Positions 22,121 to 30,524 are shown, counted from the stretch's first letter. The stretch: 64,000 nucleotides of DNA from Actinomycetospora chibensis (GCF_028737215.1 NZ_JAQZAM010000004.1:307669-371668); one strand, 5' to 3'. Translations and numbers: made by a program. The notes: generated by a model from the sequence alone, not told the origin.

Positions 22121-22193
22121 GCCGACGTAGCCCAACGGCAGAGGCCCGCGGCTTAGGACCGCGCCAGTGCGGGTTCGAATCCCGCCGTCGGCA
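22121..22193 (+). tRNA. unusual 73-nt tRNA with anticodon UAG and short variable loop
   Basis: A complete type I cloverleaf folds: acceptor GCCGACG/CGTCGGC (perfect), a D arm with A14 and the G18-G19 pair, anticodon stem CGCGG/CCGCG around the loop CTTAGGA, variable loop CCAGT, T arm GCGGG/CCCGC around TTCGAAT, and A73. The anticodon TAG at 22154-22156 would read CUA (Leu), but leucine tRNAs are type II with a long variable arm and about 85 bases. The D stem has only three good pairs. Identity is therefore unresolved: a short Leu acceptor, another amino acid, or a non-decoding tRNA. Confidence 0.85.
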
Positions 22194-22197
22194 CTCC

Positions 22198-22671
22198 CTA
22201 CAGCTTCAGATCCCGCAGCAACCGGCCCACGTGGCCGGTGGCCTTGACGCCGTACTGCGCCTCCTCGATCTTCCCCTCCGCGTCGATGAGGAACGTCGAC
22301 CGGATGACGCCCACCGTCGTCTTCCCGTACATCGTCTTCTCGCCGTAGGCGCCGTACGCCTCGAGGGTCGACTTGTCCGGGTCGGAGAGCAGCGGGAAGG
22401 TCAGCCCCTCCTTGTCGCGGAACTTCGCGAGCTTCTCCGGCTTGTCGGGCGAGATCCCGAGGACGGCGACGTCGGCGTCGTTGAACGAGGCCAGGTTGTC
22501 GCGGAAGTCGCAGGCCTCCTTCGTGCACCCCGGGGTCATGGCGGCCGGGTAGAAGTAGACGAGGACGCGGTGCCCGCGGTGGTCGGCGAGCGACACCGTC
22601 GACCCCTGATCGGAGGTCAACGAGAAGTCCGGCGCGGGTTGACCGGGGGCCAAGCGGGTATCGGCGGTCAC
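22198..22671 (-). CDS. bcp: thioredoxin-dependent peroxiredoxin, BCP type
   Basis: It reduces hydrogen and organic peroxides with thioredoxin. The 157-residue sequence includes APDFSLTSDQG, then T46-PGC49-TKEAC54, where C49 is the peroxidatic and C54 the likely resolving cysteine. R104-equivalent IRSTFLIDAEG follows. The GTG at 22671 gives the normal BCP length; the longer frame upstream is not BCP. Its stop lies 5 bp from the odd tRNA and it is divergent from the DUF3618 gene, the pairing seen in mycobacteria (bcp with Rv2520c). Confidence 0.95.
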   Translation of the reverse strand: MTADTRLAPGQPAPDFSLTSDQGSTVSLADHRGHRVLVYFYPAAMTPGCTKEACDFRDNLASFNDADVAVLGISPDKPEKLAKFRDKEGLTFPLLSDPDKSTLEAYGAYGEKTMYGKTTVGVIRSTFLIDAEGKIEEAQYGVKATGHVGRLLRDLKL

Positions 22672-22753
22672 GGGCGGGCAGGATAGCCGCCGACCACCGG
22701 CCGGTCGCGAACGAGCGACGGTCAGCGCGACCGACGAGGACACGGGAGGTGTC

Positions 22754-22975
22754 GTGGCACGGGACACGGACGCCATCGAGAAGGAGATCCAGCAGGCGCG
22801 CGAGGCGCTGGCCGGAGCCCTCGACGAGCTCTCCGAGAAGGCCAGCCCCCAGCGCCTCTCGGAGCAGGGCAAGGAGATGGCCGCCCAGAAGTGGGCCGAC
22901 CCGAGGATCAAGTACGCCGTCTACGCCGCCGGCGCACTGGTGGGGCTCGTGATCCTGCGGAAGCTGTTCACGTAG
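22754..22975 (+). CDS. DUF3618 small membrane protein
   Basis: The 73-residue protein has an N-terminal acidic/basic helix (DTDAIEKEIQQAREALAGALDELSEKASP) and one C-terminal transmembrane helix (YAVYAAGALVGLVILRKLF). This is the DUF3618 pattern, common beside bcp in actinomycetes. No function is known; a membrane-anchored coiled coil is what the sequence shows. GGGAGG lies 6 bp before the GTG start. Confidence 0.85.
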   Translation: MARDTDAIEKEIQQAREALAGALDELSEKASPQRLSEQGKEMAAQKWADPRIKYAVYAAGALVGLVILRKLFT

Positions 22976-23000
22976 CGGGGGACCGTCGCGTCTCCCGGGT

Positions 23001-23037
23001 CCGATGGCCGAGGTGGTAGAACCGCCTCGGCCATCGG
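23001..23037 (+). terminator. strong 16-bp hairpin between DUF3618 and acyl-CoA synthetase genes
   Basis: CCGATGGCCGAGGTGG (23001-23016) pairs with CCGCCTCGGCCATCGG (23022-23037) with one T-G pair, over the loop TAGAA. It lies 25 bp past one stop and 22 bp before the next start. It lacks a T tract, as many actinobacterial terminators do. Its closeness to the next start would also allow attenuation. Confidence 0.7.
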
Positions 23038-23059
23038 CGTCTCGAGGGAAGGGCCCATC

Positions 23060-24784
23060 GTGTCGGAGCTCAGCAAGGCCGCGACGGAGTTCCGCCGGGC
23101 GCGGGATCTGCTGCTGGAGCGGCGCGAGGACCTCGACGCCGCGCTGCGCGACTTCGCGTGGCCGCAGCTCGACGAGTTCAACTGGGCCCTCGAGCACTTC
23201 GACGCCATCGGCTCCGACCCCGGCACCGCGCAGCGTCCGGCGCTGTGGATCGTCGAGGAGGACGGGCGGGAGACGAAGTACTCGTTCGCCGAGATGAGCG
23301 AGCGCTCGAACCGCGTCGCCAACTGGCTGCGCGCGCAGGGCGTGGGCCGCGGCGACCGGGTCATCCTCATGCTCGCCAACCAGGTCGAGCTGTGGGAGAC
23401 CATCCTCGGGGTGATGAAGCTCGGCGCGATCCTCATCCCGTCGACGCCGATGCTCGGTGCCGCCGACCTGCGCGACCGCATCGACCGTGGCCACGCGAAG
23501 CACGTCGTCGTCCGCGACGTCGACGTCGACAAGTTCGACGACGTTCCCGGCGACTACACGAAGATCGCCGTGGGTGACCGCATCACCGAGCCCTGGCTCG
23601 ACTTCCACGCCGCGTACGACGCTCCCGCCGAGTTCACGCCCGACGGACCCACCAAGGGCAGCGACACCCTGCTGCTCTACTTCACCTCGGGCACGACGGC
23701 GAAGCCGAAGCTCGTCGAGCACACGCACACGACCTATCCGGTCGGCCACCTGTCGACGATGTACTGGATCGGCCTGCAGCCGGGCGACGTGCACCTCAAC
23801 GTCGCCTCGCCGGGCTGGGCCAAGCACGCGTGGTCGAACGTCTTCGCCCCGTGGATCGCCGAAGCGACGATCTTCATCTACAACTACACGAAGTTCGACG
23901 CCGACAAGCTGCTCGACGTGATCGTCGAGAAGGGCGTCAGCACGTTCTGCGCGCCGCCGACGGTGTGGCGGATGCTGATCCAGGCGGACCTGACGCGCGT
24001 GCAGGTGCCGGTGCGCGAGCTCGTGGGTGCCGGCGAGCCGCTGAACCCCGAGGTCATCGAGCAGGTCCGCGAGGCCTGGGGCATGACGATCCGCGACGGC
24101 TTCGGCCAGACCGAGTCGACACTGCAGATCGGCAACCCACCAGGACAGCCGGTCAAGGACGGCTCGATGGGCCGCCCGCTGCCGGGCTACCCGATCGTGC
24201 TGGTCGACCCGGTCACCGGCGAGCGCGGCGACGAGGGCGAGATCTGCATCGACCTCGCCGACCGCCCGCTCGGGCTGATGGTCGGCTACAAGGACGACCC
24301 GGAGCGCAACGACGAGGTCATGCGCGACGGCGTCTACCACACCGGGGACGTCGGCTCCCGCGACGCGGACGGCTACATCACCTACGTCGGGCGCTCCGAC
24401 GACGTGTTCAAGGCGTCGGACTACCGCATCAGCCCGTTCGAGCTGGAGAGCGTGCTCATCGAGCACGACGCGGTCGCCGAGGCCGCCGTCGTCCCGTCGC
24501 CCGACCCGCTGCGCCTGGCCGTCCCCAAGGCCTACGTCGTGCTCTCGACCCGCTACGAGGCCTCGCGCGAGACGGCGCTGGCGATCCTGCGCCACGCCCG
24601 CGAGAACCTGCCGGCCTACAAGCGGGTGCGCCGCCTGGAGTTCTACGAGCTCCCGAAGACGATCTCCGGGAAGATCCGTCGGGTCGAGCTCCGCGGCCGG
24701 GAGGACGAGCTGCGCCCGAGCCCCGACGCGGCGGCCCCGGCCGGCGAGTACCGGGACGAGGACTTCCCCGAGCTCCGCCAGTGA
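23060..24784 (+). CDS. AMP-forming acyl-CoA synthetase, acetyl/medium-chain type
   Basis: It activates a carboxylic acid to acyl-AMP and then acyl-CoA. The 574-residue protein has P-loop YFTSGTTAKPKLVEHTH, the A5-type motif DGFGQTES, YHTGDVGSRDADGYITYVGRSDD and the C-terminal lysine motif LPKTISGKIRRVELR. WAKHAWSNVFAPW resembles acyl-CoA synthetases related to acetyl-CoA and medium-chain ligases. Start GTG at 23060 follows GGGAAGGG. The next gene, a hotdog thioesterase, overlaps it by GTGA, so they probably act on the same acyl-CoA pool. The chain length is not determinable. Confidence 0.88.
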   Translation: MSELSKAATEFRRARDLLLERREDLDAALRDFAWPQLDEFNWALEHFDAIGSDPGTAQRPALWIVEEDGRETKYSFAEMSERSNRVANWLRAQGVGRGDRVILMLANQVELWETILGVMKLGAILIPSTPMLGAADLRDRIDRGHAKHVVVRDVDVDKFDDVPGDYTKIAVGDRITEPWLDFHAAYDAPAEFTPDGPTKGSDTLLLYFTSGTTAKPKLVEHTHTTYPVGHLSTMYWIGLQPGDVHLNVASPGWAKHAWSNVFAPWIAEATIFIYNYTKFDADKLLDVIVEKGVSTFCAPPTVWRMLIQADLTRVQVPVRELVGAGEPLNPEVIEQVREAWGMTIRDGFGQTESTLQIGNPPGQPVKDGSMGRPLPGYPIVLVDPVTGERGDEGEICIDLADRPLGLMVGYKDDPERNDEVMRDGVYHTGDVGSRDADGYITYVGRSDDVFKASDYRISPFELESVLIEHDAVAEAAVVPSPDPLRLAVPKAYVVLSTRYEASRETALAILRHARENLPAYKRVRRLEFYELPKTISGKIRRVELRGREDELRPSPDAAAPAGEYRDEDFPELRQ

Positions 24785-25188
24785 CCTACTCGTTCTCCGT
24801 CGTCCCGCGCTACGCGGAGATCGACCAGCAGGGCGTGGTGTTCAACGGCCACTACCTGACCTGGTTCGACGAGGCCTTCACCGGCTTCCTCGACCACGTC
24901 GGCCTGCCCTACCCCGAGCTCATCGCGTCGGGGGTCGACGTGATGGTCGTGCACTCCGAGCTCGACTACGGCGGCTCGGTGCGCTGGCGCGACGACGCCC
25001 GCGTCGAGGTCACCTGCGAGCGCCGCGGGACGACGAGCTTCACGCTGGGCTTCGCGGTGTACCGGTCGGCGGACGAGGTGGCCGTGGTGGGCCGCAACGT
25101 CTACGTCGTCGTGGTGCGGGACCCCGAGACGGGGGCCTGGAGCAAGGCGCCGGGCATACCGGAGAAGCTCGCGGCGGCTCTGGGCTGA
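24781..25188 (+). CDS. acyl-CoA thioesterase, 4HBT hotdog family
   Basis: The 135-residue single hotdog domain carries VPRYAEIDQQGVVFNGHYLTWFDEAFTGFL, the YbgC/4HBT signature with the catalytic Asp in EIDQQG and His in FNGHY. Such enzymes hydrolyse short or aromatic acyl-CoAs to free acid and CoA. Overlap with the synthetase gene suggests control of one acyl-CoA, by a make-and-break pair. Substrate unknown. Confidence 0.85.
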   Translation: MTYSFSVVPRYAEIDQQGVVFNGHYLTWFDEAFTGFLDHVGLPYPELIASGVDVMVVHSELDYGGSVRWRDDARVEVTCERRGTTSFTLGFAVYRSADEVAVVGRNVYVVVVRDPETGAWSKAPGIPEKLAAALG

Positions 25189-25195
25189 GGCCTCG

Positions 25196-25573
25196 TCAGT
25201 CCTTCTCGCGGGCGTCGTCGTCGAGGGCGGCGAGGTCGCCGGGACGGAGGCGTCGCGGGGGCGGCGGATCGCGTCGCCACCGGGCGACCACCCGGACGCT
25301 CCCGAGCCCGACCAGGTAGCCGCCGCCGACGACGAGCATCGACGCCACCGGCAGCCACGGCCGGCCGCCGGCCGCCCCGTCGCCGGCGATCGCGACGAGG
25401 GCCAGGACCACGGTCACGGGCACGGACAGCCAGCCCAGGAACGCGATCACCCACCCCGGCAGGAACCCGGGCGGCGGGTTCCCGACCGCGGCGAACGCGA
25501 CCAGGACGCCCGGCGCCGTGACCAGCCACAGCAGCCCGAGGATCGCCCAGACCACGGTCAGTGCGACGCCCAC
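25196..25573 (-). CDS. small integral membrane protein, three helices
   Basis: I do not recognise this 125-residue protein. It has hydrophobic helices at about 4-30, 42-66 and 74-96, a Pro-rich loop (NPPPGFLPGW), and a charged cytoplasmic tail with RRDPPPPRRLRPGD. GTG at 25573 lies 31 bp after the SpeD-SpeE stop, so it may be the last gene of the polyamine operon. It meets the thioesterase gene tail to tail. Confidence 0.6.
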   Translation of the reverse strand: MGVALTVVWAILGLLWLVTAPGVLVAFAAVGNPPPGFLPGWVIAFLGWLSVPVTVVLALVAIAGDGAAGGRPWLPVASMLVVGGGYLVGLGSVRVVARWRRDPPPPRRLRPGDLAALDDDAREKD

Positions 25574-25604
25574 GCTCCGATCATGGCCTGTGCGGGAGCC
25601 CGGG

Positions 25605-26876
25605 TCAGGACACGGGCGTGCGCGCACGGAGTGCGAACGGCAGGATCGCGCCGCGCCGCAGGGCGTCGGCGTCGATCGAGGTCAGCTCGGGGAAGCGGTC
25701 GAGGCGCGAGATCGCGAGCGCGACGGGGTCGGGCACCGGCTGCACACGGCCGCTGAGGTAGGCCCACTCGTGCTCGTCGGAGCAGTAGGGCAGCACCGCC
25801 GCGAACACGTCGTCGAAGCGGTCGGTCATCCGCTGCAGGGTGTCGTTGCGCCACAGGGTCGGACAGCCCGCCTGCGAGCACACGACCCCGCCGGGGGTGA
25901 GGACGTCGGCGCACCGGCGGAGGAACTCCGCGCCGTAGAGCCGCGCGTGCTGGGCGGGGTCGGTCACCTCGACCGGCTCGTCGGGCAGGTCGACGATCAC
26001 GACGTCCCAGCGGTCGCCGCGCGCGGCGGCGTCGGCGAGGAACCGCCAGCCGTCGGTGTAGTGCATCCGGACCGGGCCGTCGCCCACCTCGGCGGCGGCC
26101 AGCTCGGCGGGCGTGTAGCCGTAGGGGAGCAGCTCGGCGCACCGGCGGACGCACTCGGTGTCGATGTCGACGTGGTCGACCCACCTCGCCCCGGCGGCCA
26201 CCGCGAGCTGCGAGACGACGCCCTCCGACGAGCCGACGACGAGCACGGAGCGCAGCTCGTCGGCCAGCAGCATCGGGGGGACGGCGAGCGCCTCGTGGTA
26301 GACGAGCTGGCTCTGCTCGGTGGACTGTCGCTCGCCGTCGCAGAAGAGGGAGACGCCCTGTGCGGTGCGCGCGACCATCATGTCCTGCCACTCGGTGCGA
26401 CCCCGCCAGAGCACCTCGTCGAGCCGCCAGCGCCGGCGCATCCCCGCCGCGAGGGGCTCGTCGACCTCCCGGCCGCCGCCGGCGGGGGCGAGCCCGGCGC
26501 CACGGGCGACGACCTGTGCGCGCACCTCCGCCGCGCCCAGCCCACGTCCCAGGGCGTCGACGACGAGCTCGGGGTCGGCCTCCACGCCGCAGGTGAACAC
26601 GTCCACGAACGCTGCGGAGGCCTCCGGGTACGCATGCACCGAGGCGTGCGACTCGGCCAGCAACGCCATGACGGTGGTGCCCTGGGGCTCGAACCGGTGC
26701 GTGACGACGTCGAGCACCCTCGCGCCGCCCTCGTCGAGGGCGCGACGCAGGGCGTCCGCCACGGCGTGCTCGTCGCCGAGCAGGGCGGGATCGACCCCGC
26801 GCAGCTCGGCGAGCACGTGGCGGCCCGCGAACGACGCGGGGTCCGTCGGGTGTGTGGTCGGGGTCGTGGTCGTCAA
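25605..26876 (-). CDS. S-adenosylmethionine decarboxylase-spermidine synthase fusion (SpeD-SpeE)
   Basis: Residues 1-125 are a bacterial SpeD: E75-S76 in LAESHASVHAYPE is the self-cleavage site that makes the pyruvoyl group, with H81 and C96 at the +5 and +15 spacing of known enzymes. Residues about 140-423 are a SpeE-like aminopropyltransferase: QLVYHEALAVPPML, VVGSSEGVVSQL (the usual GGGDG loop is changed), DHVDIDTECV and VIVDLPDEP. One protein could thus make decarboxylated SAM and transfer its aminopropyl group to putrescine. TTG at 26876 overlaps the decarboxylase stop as TTGA. 423 residues. Confidence 0.88.
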   Translation of the reverse strand: MTTTTPTTHPTDPASFAGRHVLAELRGVDPALLGDEHAVADALRRALDEGGARVLDVVTHRFEPQGTTVMALLAESHASVHAYPEASAAFVDVFTCGVEADPELVVDALGRGLGAAEVRAQVVARGAGLAPAGGGREVDEPLAAGMRRRWRLDEVLWRGRTEWQDMMVARTAQGVSLFCDGERQSTEQSQLVYHEALAVPPMLLADELRSVLVVGSSEGVVSQLAVAAGARWVDHVDIDTECVRRCAELLPYGYTPAELAAAEVGDGPVRMHYTDGWRFLADAAARGDRWDVVIVDLPDEPVEVTDPAQHARLYGAEFLRRCADVLTPGGVVCSQAGCPTLWRNDTLQRMTDRFDDVFAAVLPYCSDEHEWAYLSGRVQPVPDPVALAISRLDRFPELTSIDADALRRGAILPFALRARTPVS

Positions 26877-28036
26877 TTCCCACCTTCCTCCGGGGTCTCG
26901 TGCACGTACGTGGACAGGGGCGGCAGGCCGTTGAAGCCCACCGAGGCGTAGCTGGCCGTGTAGGCGCCGGCGCCGAGGAACTCGACGACGTCGCCCGCCG
27001 CGAGGTCGAGGGGCAGGCGGACGTCGGCGTGGCGGTAGAGGACGTCGTCGCCGTCGCAGGTGGGGCCGGCGAGCACGACGGGGCCGGTCCCGCCGGTGCG
27101 GCCGGGGGTCCGGAGCCGGTAGACGATCATCTCGCCCTCGGTCTCGGCGAGCCCCTGGTAGCGGCCGACGTCCAGGTAGACCCACCGCCGGCCGGCGCGC
27201 TCGGCGACGAGCACCACCTCGGCGCACAGCGTCCCGGCGTCGGCCACCAGCGCCCGACCCGGCTCGGCGACGAGACGGGGACGCCACCTGTCGGCGTGGC
27301 GGGCGAGGGCCTCGCGGATCGCGGCGGCGCAGGCGGCGAGGCCGGGTGTCGGCCCGCCGGCGTGCGTGGTGGGGAAGCCGCCGCCGAGGTTCAGCTCCGA
27401 CGGCGCGTGCCGGCCGAGACGGGCGGCGACCCGGGCGGCGGCGTCGATCGCCCGCGCCCAGGCGCAGGGATCGCGCTGCTGGGAGCCGACGTGGAACCCG
27501 ATGCCGGCGGCGTCGAGACCCGCCGCGCGGGCGCGGCCCAGGAGCGCCACGGCCTCGTCCTCGCTCGCCCCGAACTTGCCCGCGAACGGCGTCGCCGCGC
27601 CGTCGTCGCCGACCGCGAGCCGCACGCCCACCGTCGCGCCCGGGGCTTCGCGGGCGAGCAGGTCGACGTCGGCCGGGGCGTCGGTGGTGAACCGGGCGAC
27701 GCCGGCGGCGCGGGCCGCCCGGACGTCCGTGACCTTCTTCACCGGGTTGCCCCAGGACAGCGTCCCGGGACGGGCACCGGCGAGCAGACAGAGGTCGAGC
27801 TCGCCGACGCTCGCCAGGTCGAACGAGGCGCCCTCGGCGACGAGCAGGGCCAGGACCTCGGGCTGCGGATTGGCCTTGACCGCGTAGCAGAGCTCCACAT
27901 CGGGCAGCAGCCCGCGCATCGTGCGATAGGCGTTGCGCACGACGGCCAGGTCCAGGTCGAGTCGGGGGGTCGGCGTCTCGACGGTCGACGGGCGCGCGAC
28001 GTCGCGCGCCCCGATCTCGGCACCCACGCCCTCCAT
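26873..28036 (-). CDS. PLP-dependent ornithine decarboxylase, alanine-racemase fold (group IV)
   Basis: It makes putrescine from ornithine (or a related diamine). The 387-residue protein has K54 in CYAVKANPQ for PLP, FDLASVGE, GFHVGSQQ, LNLGGGFP, EPGRALV and the dimer-site GPTCDGDDVLYR with the catalytic Cys, ending in GAYTASYASVGFNG. CDGxD rather than CES.D favours ornithine/lysine over diaminopimelate. It heads a two-gene operon with the SpeD-SpeE fusion, giving a complete spermidine route. ATG at 28036 is preferred; GTG at 28027 is possible. Confidence 0.88.
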   Translation of the reverse strand: MEGVGAEIGARDVARPSTVETPTPRLDLDLAVVRNAYRTMRGLLPDVELCYAVKANPQPEVLALLVAEGASFDLASVGELDLCLLAGARPGTLSWGNPVKKVTDVRAARAAGVARFTTDAPADVDLLAREAPGATVGVRLAVGDDGAATPFAGKFGASEDEAVALLGRARAAGLDAAGIGFHVGSQQRDPCAWARAIDAAARVAARLGRHAPSELNLGGGFPTTHAGGPTPGLAACAAAIREALARHADRWRPRLVAEPGRALVADAGTLCAEVVLVAERAGRRWVYLDVGRYQGLAETEGEMIVYRLRTPGRTGGTGPVVLAGPTCDGDDVLYRHADVRLPLDLAAGDVVEFLGAGAYTASYASVGFNGLPPLSTYVHETPEEGGN

Positions 28037-28148
28037 CGTGCCCGCCGGGAAGCCCCAGGAATCACGAAACGGCTGACCCGGGCCGCGGGAGCGGCGTACC
28101 GTACGGATCTCCGAGGTCGTGGGGGCCACGGACCGCTGTCGGGGGCGG

Positions 28149-28171
28149 GCTGGATTCGACGCTGGATTCGA
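28149..28171. repeat. two direct copies of GCTGGATTCGA
   Basis: GCTGGATTCGA occurs at 28149-28159 and 28161-28171, a 12-bp period, just upstream of the start at 28182 and in the divergent region shared with the decarboxylase gene. It may be a regulator site. Confidence 0.5.
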
Positions 28172-28181
28172 TGGGGGTTGA

Positions 28182-30065
28182 ATGCCGTCCACCTCGTCCC
28201 GAGGGTGGAACCCGGCGCCGCGTCCGCGACCGTGGCCCTTCCGCACTCCGCGCAACATCGTGGTCACCGGGTTGTTCACGGTCGCCCTCGTGGCCGCCCT
28301 GTTCGGCGTGGGCACGGCGGTCGTCCCGGCGGGCCCCCGCGAGGACGCCACGGGCCTCACCGGCAACGCGTCGGACGCCCCCACCACCTCCGAGCCGGTC
28401 GACGGCTCCTCCGAGGGCGAGCCGGCCACCGACGCGCCCGACGGGTCCGCCCCGTCCACCGACGACCCGCAGGCCCTCCCCGGCGGCTCCCTGCCCGACG
28501 GCTCCCTCCCCGATGACGTGGCCCCGCCGCTCACGCCCATCCCGCTGCCCGGCTCGCGTCCGCTCGGCACGCCGTCGGCCCCGGCCGGCGAGCCCGCCCA
28601 TCCGGGCTCCGAGCAGCCCGTCACGCCGCCTCCGGGCTTCGACCAGCTCGCGCCCGAGCTCGACCCGGTGCCCCTGCCCGGTGCCGACAGCCCGCCCGAC
28701 CTGATCGAGCCGCCGCTCGACCCGAGCATCCCGCTCGACACGGGAGGTCCGGCGCCCACCTCGCCGCCGGAGACGGTGCCGCGGGAGACCGGACCGCGGG
28801 AGACCGGGCCGCGGGAGACCGGACCGCGGGAGCCGGCGGACGACGACGCCGGCCCCGTCCTCGACCTCCCGCTCCTGCCCGACCCGACGCGCGACGAGCC
28901 GACCGGCTCGCCCGGCGGCAACGGCGGCGGCCGGGGTGACGGTGGCCGGGCTGACGGTGGCCGGGGTGACGATGGCCGGGGCGAGGGCAACGGTGGCCGC
29001 GGCGGCGACCGCGGTGACGGCGGCGAGCGTGGCCGTGGCGAGGGCGGCGGCCGTCTGCCCGACCTGCTGCCCCGCGGTGCCGACGAGCCGTCCTCGCCCA
29101 CCGGGACCCCGGCAGAGACCCCCACCGAGCCACCGGCGGAGACCCCCGCCGACCCGCCCGGTCGCGCGTCCACCACCCCGCCGGCCACCACGGCCGACGA
29201 CCCCACCCTCGAGCTGCCCACCGGCTCCCGCACCGTGGCGACCACGCCCGAGGGCTGGCCGACCTACGGGCAGCCCACGGAGAGCGCGGACGCCGACAGC
29301 AGCGCCCCGGAGCCCGCGCCCGGGGACGGCGCCGCCGAGCGCTCCCTGCCCACCACGACGCCGGAGGGCTGGCCGCTCCCGACGGATGCCACGGTCGCGC
29401 CGGACGACGACGCCTCGGGGAGGTCCGCGGCGCCCACCACGACCACCGACCCGTCCACCGGAGTCACCACGACCACCGATCCGGAGCAGGGCACGACCAC
29501 CACCGTCGACCCCACCACCGGGGCCTCGCTGACCACCCGCACGAGCGCGCCGGACGACAGCGACCCGGGGTCCGACGACAACGACGCCTCCGCGCCGGAC
29601 ACCACCGAGGCCGACCCCACGTCGACGGCGGCGCGGTCCGGCCGCCCGTCCGCCTCCGCGTCGGCCGGCGGGGCCGAGGCCTCGGCCGGTGGCGCGTCGG
29701 CGTCCGCCTCGGGCGGGGAGGCGTCGGCCTCCGCGGGCGACGAGTCGGTCACCGCGACGCGGCCCCGGACGACCACCCGGGCCACGGCCGACGACGACCC
29801 GACCACCCGCAGCTCGGCCACCGGGGGCCCGACCTCGCGGCGCACCGTGGCCACCGGGGACAGCGACCCGGGCGGCTCCAGCTCCGACAGCTCGGACAGC
29901 TCGGACAGCTCGGACAGCTCGTCGGACCGGACGTCGACCGGCGCGGCCGAGGTCGAGCCCCAGATGGTCATCCCGACCACGTCGCCGATGGACCCGCGCT
30001 TCTGGGCGTGGCTCACCGACACCGTCACCCGGTCGACGTCCCCGGTGCCGCCGCAGGGCGGGTGA
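28182..30065 (+). CDS. membrane-anchored low-complexity protein, Ser/Thr/Pro/Asp/Gly-rich
   Basis: I do not recognise this 627-residue protein. A signal-anchor helix lies at about 25-48 after a basic N-terminus. The rest is disordered: PRETG repeated near 200-212, an RGG/DGGR-rich stretch at about 240-285, TTTD/TTVDP runs near 410-445, ASA/GGA repeats, and SSDSSDSSDSS near 570. The end (PRFWAWLTDTVTRSTSP) is more ordered. The tail is expected outside the cell, perhaps glycosylated and spanning the wall. GGGGG precedes the ATG. Confidence 0.7.
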   Translation: MPSTSSRGWNPAPRPRPWPFRTPRNIVVTGLFTVALVAALFGVGTAVVPAGPREDATGLTGNASDAPTTSEPVDGSSEGEPATDAPDGSAPSTDDPQALPGGSLPDGSLPDDVAPPLTPIPLPGSRPLGTPSAPAGEPAHPGSEQPVTPPPGFDQLAPELDPVPLPGADSPPDLIEPPLDPSIPLDTGGPAPTSPPETVPRETGPRETGPRETGPREPADDDAGPVLDLPLLPDPTRDEPTGSPGGNGGGRGDGGRADGGRGDDGRGEGNGGRGGDRGDGGERGRGEGGGRLPDLLPRGADEPSSPTGTPAETPTEPPAETPADPPGRASTTPPATTADDPTLELPTGSRTVATTPEGWPTYGQPTESADADSSAPEPAPGDGAAERSLPTTTPEGWPLPTDATVAPDDDASGRSAAPTTTTDPSTGVTTTTDPEQGTTTTVDPTTGASLTTRTSAPDDSDPGSDDNDASAPDTTEADPTSTAARSGRPSASASAGGAEASAGGASASASGGEASASAGDESVTATRPRTTTRATADDDPTTRSSATGGPTSRRTVATGDSDPGGSSSDSSDSSDSSDSSSDRTSTGAAEVEPQMVIPTTSPMDPRFWAWLTDTVTRSTSPVPPQGG

Positions 30066-30101
30066 CCGGCCCTCGCACCCGGCAGGGCACCATCGGCGTC
30101 C

Positions 30102-30512
30102 GTGACCGTGACACCGGCCGACCTGCACGCGCGCGGCGAGGAGTTCGCGCAGTTCTGGTCGGAGTACCACCTCTGCACGCTGACGACCCTGCGCCGCGAC
30201 GGGTCGCCGCACGTCGTGCCCGTCGGCGTCACCCTCGACCTGGGCACCGCGATCGCCCGGGTCATCACGTCGGGCACCAGCGCCAAGGCCCGCCAGGTCC
30301 GTGCGGCGGGCGAGGGCGGCGCGCGGGTCGCGGTCAGCCAGGTCGACCGCGGCCGGTGGTCGACGCTCGAGGGGCTGGCGGTGGTCCGGGACGATCCGGA
30401 GTCGGTGGCCGACGGCGAGCGTCGCTACGCGCAGCGATACCGCGTCCCGCGGGAGAACCCGAGGCGGGTGGTCCTGGAGATCGCGCTCACCCGGGTCATG
30501 GGCAGCCGCTGA
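30102..30512 (+). CDS. PPOX-class flavin/F420-dependent oxidoreductase (FDOR-like)
   Basis: The 136-residue split-barrel protein has FWSEYHLCTLTTLRRDGSPHVVPVGVTLD near the start and KARQVRAAGEGGARVAVSQVD, typical of F420- or flavin-binding PPOX proteins in actinomycetes. Substrate is unknown. It follows the low-complexity gene by 36 bp and meets the LLM oxidoreductase gene tail to tail. F420 rather than FMN as cofactor is inferred from the lineage. Confidence 0.75.
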   Translation: MTVTPADLHARGEEFAQFWSEYHLCTLTTLRRDGSPHVVPVGVTLDLGTAIARVITSGTSAKARQVRAAGEGGARVAVSQVDRGRWSTLEGLAVVRDDPESVADGERRYAQRYRVPRENPRRVVLEIALTRVMGSR

Positions 30513-30524
30513 CGCGGCGCGACA

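Noticed and set aside
22121..22260. Attachment site for an integrated element at the tRNA
   Set aside because: No repeat of the tRNA 3' end or integrase gene was seen downstream. The neighbours are ordinary chromosomal genes.
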